Program-made: the position numbers and the translations under genes
The notes under the pieces: generated by a model
The model's database searches: none
Seen by the model: only the letters and a program-made list of their open reading frames with translations
Told to the model about the DNA's origin: nothing
In this document: in pieces, positions 56,925 to 64,000 of the stretch
How the letters are laid out: each line of letters opens with the position of its first letter
How positions within the stretch are numbered: the first letter of the stretch is position 1
NCBI GenBank assembly: GCA_003184365.1
Contig: NKYR01000111.1
Span: 1-64,000, forward strand
DNA length: 64,000 nucleotides
From: Evernia prunastri
Lineage: Eukaryota; Ascomycota; Lecanoromycetes; Lecanorales; Parmeliaceae
Reading direction: 5' to 3'

Positions 56925-57701
56925 TATAGAACCATGGACTTCTTTATGAGGGTCTCGAGTGAGAGAATAGGGTAAACGTAAAAAGGACAAGGCTCGTCGA
57001 GGCGTCTTTAGCGTTCGTTAAGCGGTCTTTTTTTTACCTTCATGATATTGCGATACCCTGGGGTGATGATTTGTTTACTGGTACGCCTTGTTCCCGAAGG
57101 GCAGGCGAGGTGTACATGGTGAGCCTGCGCCGTTTGAGGGGTTTGGACTGGTATATCACTCTCCCGGAGTCCCGACAGATGCAAATTGGCGCTCTGGTCA
57201 GATCTTTTCACGTGGTCTAGGGAACGTTCAAATGCTTCTTCCCCAACCGCAGCAATTCTGTGTGCATAGTATCATTAGGTCTATAACATCGGACAGAAGG
57301 GCCTGCAGCTTGACGCAGAGCTCTGAACATATATAAAACGCTTTCACAACACGACAATATTCTTGGCCCAATGTTTTCAAGTATTCAAACCAATATGGCA
57401 ACGCTGATGTTCATTGGTGACTAGTTGAGATAACCATAAAAGCTATAATATGAATAATATAGGATCTATGTGGAGGGTTCTCTTTTACGATGCATGGCCC
57501 TCCTCAGTGGTTTGCTTATTAAAAAGCTCCGTTGCCGTCGGTCGCCCTTTGATGCCTGTAATGAATGTTTTCTAACCGAACGAGGAGTCATCTCTGCTCG
57601 AGTGCTGCAGCCCCTTCGCCTTCGTCATTGCTCTCTTACAGAGCCTCACAGTCGTCTACCTCGCCTGCCACCCCCTGGTCTCAGCTTGAGTCTCTCTGCC
57701 C
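56925..57701. other. Convergent 3' regions, no gene seen
   Basis: The phosphodiesterase gene (plus) and the MGMT-like gene (minus) end facing each other. This 780-bp gap holds their 3' flanks and no credible coding sequence. Confidence 0.5.
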
Positions 57702-58669
57702 CTATGGTTTGAAACCCGACCACGGCGACCCAATCACACTTCCACCCGCACCGTCGACCTTCACCCCCTCACCCCTCAGCAACCGCACCTTCTCGCCATT
57801 GTGTTTGCCCGCAACCCCCCACCTGCACATGTCAGAGTCAGCATAGCTACTCCGAGGCACAACACCCAGGCCACAAGACACCGGTTTTGGGCGCCGGGAG
57901 TCGCCTTTTGGCTCATGAGACAGGTATCGCTCCGAAAAGCGCGCACTTACTCTCCACCAAAGCCCCCAATACCTCCATCACTAGCAACGACGCGGTGGCA
58001 GGGCGCTCTCGGCGCAAACGGATTGTTCCTTAGTGCGTTCCCCACAGCCCTCGGGGAGGAAGACAGATGGTTCGAGAGAGCGAGATAGGTGGTGTAGTGG
58101 CCCGAAGGTACTTGGCAAAGAGCCAGCAGGACGCGTTTGCGAAAGGGTGTGAGGGTCGGATGCGAGGTGATTTCAGAGGCCAGAGCTGGGTCGATTGGCG
58201 CCGGTGGTGGCGATTTGGGTGGATCCGACGGAGGAACACCCATGGCGGCTCGAATGTCGCCTTGCTGGCTTCGTGCGGGTTTCTTGGCTCTTTCTGGAGC
58301 GGCGTCGCCCGGTACTTCCTCTCTCTTCCTCTTCTCACCCTTGGGCGTCTTCCCTCGGACCGTCAAGCTTTGCCGATCCAATTCTACTAGATCAATCTTT
58401 CCTTCAATTATGGCTTCGCCGAGCTCTATACACGCTTCCAGTTGCTGTTTGCTCATGTTTCTGGTCGCAGGTGATTTCAGCTTCGCGGTCCAATGGGTGG
58501 GTTTTTCGTCTGGGCGAATGGAGGTAGAGTTACCGATAACTGCGTCGAGAATGATGCGGGCGAAACAGTGGTCTAGATGGACGGGCCAAGTGGTTTTGGA
58601 GCGAGCCTGAGTGGGAAGGGTGCGGGTGTAAAGGATTGTCCAGCGAGACGTGAGGGTATTGGAAGTCAT
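57702..58669 (-). CDS. O6-methylguanine-DNA methyltransferase-like protein with extra N-terminal domain
   Basis: Exons 58,669-57,951 and 57,822-57,702 encode 279 aa. The intron starts GTAAGT and joins FGGEWGVAGKHNGEKV in frame. The last ~110 residues are the MGMT/ATL DNA-binding domain: TPFRKRVLLALCQVPSGHYT, then ALSNHLSSSPRAVGNALRNN, and PCHRVVASDGGIGGFGGEWG with the methyl-accepting Cys in PCHRV. The first 110 residues (WTILYTRTLPTQARSKTTWP, HCFARIILDAVIG, THWTAKLKSP, MSKQQLEACIELGEAIIEGK) form a separate module I cannot name; a basic linker (GEKRKREEVPGD) joins them. It would repair O6-alkylguanine in a suicide reaction if the helix-turn-helix arginine finger works. The fusion is unusual. 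Confidence 0.85.
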
Positions 58670-59115
58670 TGCTGAGGAGTTTTGACTAGGTGATGAATTA
58701 TTCCATGCGCAGGGCAGACCGACTTTTTGGATTCGCGACGTGAATTTGGTAAGATGATCAAGTCAACATTGCTGCCAAAGCGCGAAAGTCTTTGGTCACT
58801 TAAATCCGTTGTTAAAGACCGAAAGCTAGGCCTTAAACTGAGTCTTATCCGAGGCAATAAGTGTGAATCTGCGAGTGGACTGGGGAGATTGATCATAGTC
58901 ATACTTCTTATAATAATAAGGGTGAGCTCAATGACACTGTTTACAACTCATCTCGTGGTGCCTTCTCCTCTGACCGATCAATGGGCTCTTCCCACATCTA
59001 GATATATGATTTCAGAGTTAGCATCTCTTCTACGGGATCGGATGTGAGCCGTGACATAGGTCTTTCAAGTGTTTCAATCTTGCGGAAGGTCCTGCAGCTC
59101 AATACTATGTGGGAA
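58670..59115. other. Intergenic, no gene seen
   Basis: 446 bp between the 5' end of the MGMT-like gene and the 3' end of the Sec20 gene. Only short frames. Confidence 0.5.
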
Positions 59116-60499
59116 TTAGGCAGAAATGACTCGAAGAAGATGACTGACCCTTTTTTTGGGGTTTGGAGGTTCGTCCTCTCTCCTGTCTCTTAGCACCGTG
59201 TCTTGCCCTTCTCCTTCAGCGGTTGCTGTGTTCTCTGGCTGGGTGTGCTCCTCTTTCTGACTCTGTTCGGCCATCTCCCCTACCCTATCTGACAAACTCT
59301 TGTCTTCCTTTCGTGAAGGTTGCTCGGGCTGCTGCATCTTGGCGCCTTGTCCACCAGCTCCAGCGTTGATTGAAGGCGCCGTAACTTTCGGTCTAAAAGT
59401 GGGGATCTTGCCCGGGCCGGTAGACTTCTGCGCGAAGCTTGTAACAGTGCTTTCCGAGGCTTGGGAAAGGGCACTGCTCTGATGCTTTGCTCCAATAGTT
59501 CCAGCGACTGCTGATAGTGAACCTACCAAAAGCTGCACGGCAAAAAGACTCAATCGCCACAGCCACTTCGTAGGCAAATATAATAACCACCAGCCAGGTC
59601 CGTAGATGAGGCGTCGGAACACAAGCCAGGCAATGGTAGCAGTAAGAATATAAAAGGCGCTCTCAAGGTACCAGGTGTCAGATTTCTGCGAGTGTATGAG
59701 ACTTGAAACAAGGGATCGGGACGACGAGAGGAGAGTGTCGAGGTTGCTGTAGGATTCCGAGAGAGTAGCTAGGTCTTTGGTAGAGGTTTCTTCATAAAAA
59801 ATTAGCCATAATGGAGGGTCAAGACCGTCTAAGTATTCTGACCTAGAGTTTCCCTTGCGAATTGGCTTCTTTCAAGCTCTGCTGACATCAAAGCATGGGT
59901 CCTTCTCAAGGCAGCCGTCACGTCACTCGAAGCATTGAGCAATATTTCCTCCTGCGACAGCTTCTCTTGACCCTTTTTTCGACCGTACGCTGTAGTGCTG
60001 TTTCCTTCTTGTATACCTGCGAATAGGAGCTCTCGTTCCTTGCGTTTTGCGGCTTCTGCGTTGCGCTTGGCTTGCAGCTGGGCTTTGCGGAATTGGGCAC
60101 GGGCACTGTGGCCATGTGCGTTAATATGCAATTTGGATGAACGGAAGTGCTATTCGATGCCTACATCTTTAGATCCTCCCCCAAACGCGTAATTTGTGCT
60201 GCTAGATCTACCCTTTGGTTTTCTTTTCCACTGTCTCTCCGGCGAGCACTCGATGACCAGCTAGAAACATTTGTCTGATCCTCTACCGTTTGTCGAAGTA
60301 ACTCGAAGTCCTCCTCCTGCTCCTTCAAGCTCTGGTGTATCTCTGCACTAAGCTCCGCGCGGGCGTCGCCGCCGTCAGGGGCTGAGGAGCTGGCACCAGG
60401 TTGGGTGGGAAGCTTGGACAGACGGCTAATTAGCTGCTGACTCTGCTTCAATGATTCGAAAAGATGTGTCAAGCGGGCATTCAGTGCTTGAGTGGTCAT
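59116..60499 (-). CDS. sec20: SNARE protein Sec20 (BNIP1 homologue)
   Basis: Exons 60,499-60,165, 60,105-59,843 and 59,789-59,116 encode 423 aa; introns of 59 and 53 bp join in frame. The start MTTQALNARLTHLFESLKQS is chosen at ATG 60,499; an upstream ATG at 60,568 would add 23 residues. Central coiled coils (ARAQFRKAQLQAKRNAEAAK) precede the Sec20 SNARE motif (RRTHALMSAELERSQFARET, LSESYSNLDTLLSSSRSLVS), then LIHSQKSDTWYLESAFYIL, a transmembrane segment and GPGWWLLYLPTKWLWR. Sec20 is an ER t-SNARE that acts with Ufe1 and Use1 in Golgi-to-ER vesicle fusion and binds the Dsl1 tether. The polar C-terminal tail of ~150 residues lies after the membrane anchor; yeast Sec20 ends in HDEL, which is absent here. 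Confidence 0.92.
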
Positions 60500-61279
60500 T
60501 TCCGAACCTGAGAAATTGTTCAGGGCGATGGAGAGACGGCGGAGGTGATGCTCCGGCGAGTTCCGCACACTTCAAAGGATCGACGTTCGGACTGCAATGT
60601 TTTCTTCCAAACCTTTTCTTGAATATACGAAATAAGGAGCTTCATAAAGCGAGATTCGCAAGTAAGACCAAGGTCTACTCTCCGAAATTGATTGTTTCCT
60701 TACCTGTCTGTGGATTTGTAGTCATGATCACCAAGCACATCACGGAAGTCACTACCAGGTTCAATCCGTTCGCAAAGCCTTCAAAGACTTGTCGAATTTT
60801 TCTGGCGCATCTACCTGCCAATGCCAGAACGACCATGAAGATCAATACCACGGTACTTGACCGCCATAGCCAAGAGCCTAGCTTCTTGAAGCTGAAATTT
60901 AGTACGTGCTTCACACCTAGGCATTTGGTTCCATTACAATGAGCCTGAGCTGATCAGATGTCCCCATAGAAGACGGGAAAGAGATACAACTGGACACCGA
61001 AAAGCTGAGAATAAACGACGTTGTGGAGGAGGGGGATCGTCATTCAAGGGGTTTGAACCGACAAGCAGATCTAGCCGGCAATTGAAGGATCGTGAAAATA
61101 GAACACCGGCATGGAGCTTGGAACGCAGTCTCATACGGGCATACATGTTCTTTATGCTAAGCTATCTATTGCTGAGACCGACTTTGAGGCAACTTCCAGT
61201 GTCGAACATCCCCATATTTCTCCGTCCACACGGGGTACACCCGTACTGGGAGGTGATTGAACTGGGAAAAGTGGCGAGC
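60500..61279. other. Intergenic, no gene seen
   Basis: About 780 bp upstream of sec20 and downstream of the pyrophosphatase gene. A 79-codon minus-strand frame at 60,675-60,914 has one hydrophobic segment but no homology I know; not called. Confidence 0.45.
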
Positions 61280-62594
61280 TTAGACGGCAGCGCCAGAAAT
61301 GAAGAACCACTTGTCATAAATCCCGTCAATGGGCTTGGGAGGCAGGTCCTCATGCCTGGGGATCTTAAGGGAGCTTGGGTCCACACGGTCTGGGGAATGC
61401 GAGACGGTCCCGTTGGCCCTATAGCGATGTTAGCTTCACAGTCTCTTTAAGAAATTTGAAAGACAATGCAGCTTACAGCGAAATGCCACCTGGCTGAGTC
61501 CTGCCAGTGATCAACTTCTCCCAGGCTTCCGCACACTCACGAATGACATCTGTGGCGTACTTCCTGTTCTTGCACTCGCCTGAGAAAGCAAACTGATTTT
61601 CTGGCTTTCCGTCTGGGATTTTATAGATACGGAACCACTCATTGGTAGCCCTCAACAAGCCAGGTAGGTGTCGCTCTACATCCTCAATGTCATTGAGTCG
61701 GGGTGCCAATGGGTCATTGACGTCAATGACAATGATCTTCCAATCAGTCTCCTCCTCGTCAAGCAGGGCCATGACTCCAAGGACCTTGACTTGCTTGATT
61801 TGCCCCGGAGTTGCAACAAGCTCACCAATCTCGCAGACGTCGAGGGGATCGTTGTCACCCTTGGCCTTGGTCTCCGGGTGGAGAACATTAGGGTCTTCCC
61901 AGGTCTATTTTGGTTGGTCAATAAAGCGATACATAAGGATATAGGTACTCTTACCTGAGGGAACGCCCCATAATTCCATAGGTAACCTTTGTGAGGAAAG
62001 CAATTGCGGACATAGCGAAGCTTGCCCTTCTTGATATCTTGTTTGATTGGGTTCAGGGTTTCTTCCTTGGAAATCTGAAGAGTTGTATTAGCACCAGTGC
62101 TTTCGGCAATGTCGTTGTTGTGTCAGGTGAGGCCTCTTGCAAGGCTTGTCACCTACCTCCATCTTGGCATTAGTCCATCGTGGAATCTCCACAATCATAT
62201 TGAGAACAGTCTGCTGTTCATTGGCATACAAGGGGATGTCATGGAATGGCGACAAAGGCACTCCATCTTTTTCGATGTAGATTCGGTGCTCCAGTGTGTT
62301 GGGAGCCCCGTTCTTTCTGACAGAGTATCCGCCAGGGGCATTGGCATGGTAGCCCTTCTCGCTAATGGGGAGTGATGTCATCTCGAGTCTTTGTGATGTC
62401 TGAGTAGAGAGATGTCTTGAGATTTGTGAGGCTCGAGAATTTGTAAAGTTGAAATTTGTGGTGGGGCTCGGCTTTGAGTTGGGGGAGGCCAGTGTGGATA
62501 TAGAAGCTGTGCGGTGAAGACGCAAGTTGTTGACGCTAATATTGATAGTTCGCTCTTTCCGGAAAGCACCTTTCAAAGTTCTAGAAATTAGCAT
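61280..62594 (-). CDS. ipp1: Inorganic pyrophosphatase with mitochondrial-type leader
   Basis: Four exons (62,594-62,157, 62,074-61,955, 61,904-61,477, 61,418-61,280) encode 374 aa in one frame. The first 71 residues are rich in Ser/Arg/Asn with almost no acids ([20 protein letters not shown]... [12 protein letters not shown]), a typical mitochondrial presequence. Met72 starts [20 protein letters not shown], the usual cytosolic Ipp1 N-terminus. Catalytic signature [12 protein letters not shown] has Asp203, Asp205 and Asp208 for Mg2+; [36 protein letters not shown] and the C-terminal [20 protein letters not shown] are typical. It hydrolyses PPi to 2 Pi, pulling biosynthesis forward. An intron-proximal stop would hide exon 4 if unspliced. 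Confidence 0.93.
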
Positions 62595-62841
62595 GTGATA
62601 TTATATTGATTATAGGTTCCAGTTATGATATTATCATCACGTTATAGTTTTATATTGTATTGTATTGAATGCAGACTCGTGGAGTATTGTGGGCAAATCA
62701 ATATGAAAATAATTAACCTTACCCCGTAAAGTACAATACAGCTTTGGCTTGGCAATCATCTTTTCCTTTCGGATTTTTTGATTTATCTTTATCATCTCAC
62801 ACCACTCCGTAATATTGCATGGTAGCAATTACTGGTCTTGG
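62595..62841. promoter_or_regulatory. Divergent promoter between pyrophosphatase and dus2
   Basis: A 247-bp AT-rich gap separates the pyrophosphatase ATG (minus) from the Dus2 ATG (plus). It must hold both start regions. A TATAT-rich stretch lies at about 62,597-62,665 near the pyrophosphatase start. Shared regulation is possible but not shown. Confidence 0.6.
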
Positions 62842-64000
62842 ATGCTTCGAACCCTCGCTACTTCCATGGCCTCCAACCCCAAAAGAGTTCCCATACCCAA
62901 GAATGGCGTGGATTACCGGGGCAAAGTCGTACTGGCACCTATGGTCCGCTCGGGCGAACTACCTTCTCGATTGCTCGCTCTCAAATACGGCGCGGACTTG
63001 GTTTGGGGGCCCGAGACTGTCGATCGGTCTATGATCGGAACGACCAAACGCTTCAACCCGACAACTTCCACTATCGATTTCACTCGCTTGCCCTCCAACT
63101 CCTCCAGACCACATCCTCCAGTCCAAAAAGAGAGCCTAATTTACAGAATACATCCTACTCGAGAACATGGGAAATTGATATTCCAGATCGGGACCGCTTC
63201 GCCGGAAACGGCTGTTGCGGCTGCAAAACTTGTCGCCGAAGACGTCGCCGGAATAGACGTCAATGCAGGGTGCCCAAAGCCGTTCTCTACCTCGGGCGGT
63301 ATGGGAGCTGCGCTCTTGGAGACCCCGGACTTGCTAGCTTCGATTCTAGCAGCACTGGTGAAAGAGGTGGGCGAGGTGTATGAAATTGGCATTAGCGTGA
63401 AGATTCGCCTTTTGGAGACAGCAGATAGAACAGAAGCACTCGTAAGGAAGCTTTGCAGGACGGGTATCACTGGACTGACGGTACACTGCCGTACTACTCC
63501 TATGAGGCCGCGCGAAAGAGCTATACGAGAACAGTTACGAATGATCGCGGACATTTGTCGGGAGGAAGGCGTGGCCTGCTTGATGAATGGGGACGTCATA
63601 AATAAAGACGAGGCGTTGCAGTTGGCGCAAGAGTATGGTGTTGATGGTGGCATGATAGCAACCGCCGCAGAGGCAAATTCAAGCTGTTTCAGGACGAAAG
63701 AAGAAGGCGGACTATTACCCTGGAAGGAGGTGGTGACGGAATATGTGAAGACAGCATTGGAGGTCGAGAACAAATGGGGGAATACCAAGTTCCTACTTAG
63801 CCAACTAATGCCTGGGAAAGCTGAAGTGTTCAGGAGGGTCGCTGCTTGCAAGAGTTATCGACAGGTCTGCGACGTCTTGGAGCTGCCTGACATGGTAGAT
63901 TTGGCAAAGGATGTCGACGAGAGACTTGGCATAAATGAGCAAAAGGAGACGAAAGCTATGAAGAAGGCAAAGCATCAAAATCAAAGCGCACACGCTGCCG
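62842..64000 (+). CDS. dus2: tRNA-dihydrouridine(20) synthase Dus2 (cut by window end)
   Basis: ATG 62,842 opens a frame that is unbroken to the end of the window (386 codons), so the C-terminus is missing. It starts MLRTLATSMASNPKRVPIPK and reads RGKVVLAPMVRSGELPSRLL, KYGADLVWGPETVDRSMIG, FQIGTASPETAVAAAKLV, then DVNAGCPKPFSTSGGMGAALL with catalytic Cys144. KIRLLETADRTEALVRKL, LTVHCRTTPMRPRERA, LMNGDVINKDEALQLAQEYG and GGMIATAAEAN complete the FMN-binding TIM barrel and phosphate site. Dus2/Smm1 reduces U20 of tRNAs with NADPH. The order and the WGPETVDRSMIG block fit Dus2 rather than Dus1, 3 or 4. A second start at MASNPKR (residue 9) could separate isoforms. Confidence 0.95.
   Translation, partial: MLRTLATSMASNPKRVPIPKNGVDYRGKVVLAPMVRSGELPSRLLALKYGADLVWGPETVDRSMIGTTKRFNPTTSTIDFTRLPSNSSRPHPPVQKESLIYRIHPTREHGKLIFQIGTASPETAVAAAKLVAEDVAGIDVNAGCPKPFSTSGGMGAALLETPDLLASILAALVKEVGEVYEIGISVKIRLLETADRTEALVRKLCRTGITGLTVHCRTTPMRPRERAIREQLRMIADICREEGVACLMNGDVINKDEALQLAQEYGVDGGMIATAAEANSSCFRTKEEGGLLPWKEVVTEYVKTALEVENKWGNTKFLLSQLMPGKAEVFRRVAACKSYRQVCDVLELPDMVDLAKDVDERLGINEQKETKAMKKAKHQNQSAHAA

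Noticed and set aside
60675..60914. 79-codon minus-strand frame with a hydrophobic segment
   Set aside because: No homology, no splice links, and it sits in the promoter region of sec20.
61082..61450. 122-codon plus-strand frame
   Set aside because: It lies opposite exon 4 and the last intron of the pyrophosphatase gene, whose minus-strand C-terminus is unmistakable.
1..64000. Secondary-metabolite cluster or defence island
   Set aside because: There is a transcription factor and two SnoaL-like genes, but no PKS, NRPS, terpene synthase, P450 or transporter alongside them.

Overview
The window looks like genomic DNA of a filamentous ascomycete (Pezizomycotina). The genes are broken by short introns (about 45-150 bp) with GTxxGT donors and CTRAC/CTAAT branch sites. 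One gene encodes a Zn(II)2Cys6 regulator. Long AT-rich blocks carry the signature of repeat-induced point mutation (RIP): CpA/TpG is scarce while CpG and TpA are common. I cannot fix the class or species. Five single N bases (5239, 9737, 9870, 38895, 40436) all lie in repeats and behave like collapsed assembly gaps.

Layout. (1) 1-12,860 is an AT-rich, gene-free RIP block. Less mutated insertions stand out in it: a 23-bp minisatellite, two inverted copies of a Tad-like LINE, a solo LTR with a 5-bp duplication, a tRNA-like retroposed fragment with an A-tail, and a 4.3-kb pair of inverted repeats. (2) 12,860-24,900 has normal base composition but holds mostly broken reading frames on the minus strand, among them three related decayed units at 13.3-16.6 kb and a decayed multi-exon gene or genes at 19.4-23.4 kb. 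(3) 24,900-36,440 is an intact minus-strand stretch: a Zn2Cys6 transcription factor, a GPI-type surface protein, a small two-exon protein, two SnoaL/NTF2-like proteins and a Sae2/CtIP DNA-end-resection factor. (4) 36,600-40,740 is a second transposon island: a RIP-mutated gag, a 223-bp LTR present twice (one a clean solo LTR), inverted repeats, and 302-bp direct repeats flanking an N. (5) 40,860-50,910 holds a Trm61-like tRNA methyltransferase, an LYR protein (LYRM5/ETFRF1 type) and the Ccr4 deadenylase, with more decayed fragments between them. (6) 53,740-64,000 is dense housekeeping sequence: class I cAMP phosphodiesterase, an O6-methylguanine methyltransferase-like protein with an unusual N-terminal domain, the SNARE Sec20, an inorganic pyrophosphatase with a mitochondrial-type leader, and tRNA dihydrouridine synthase Dus2 (cut by the window end).

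No operon-like logic is expected. Themes that recur are tRNA modification (Trm61-like, Dus2), mRNA decay (Ccr4), DNA repair (Sae2, MGMT-like) and mitochondrial function (LYR protein, pyrophosphatase, Trm61-like). Exon joins were chosen by hand from splice consensus plus reading-frame continuity, so splice sites are predictions. I found no convincing new multi-gene system. The most interesting items are the fused MGMT-like protein, the possible dual-targeted pyrophosphatase, the decayed minus-strand family, and the contrast between young LINE/LTR copies and the RIP-mutated DNA around them.
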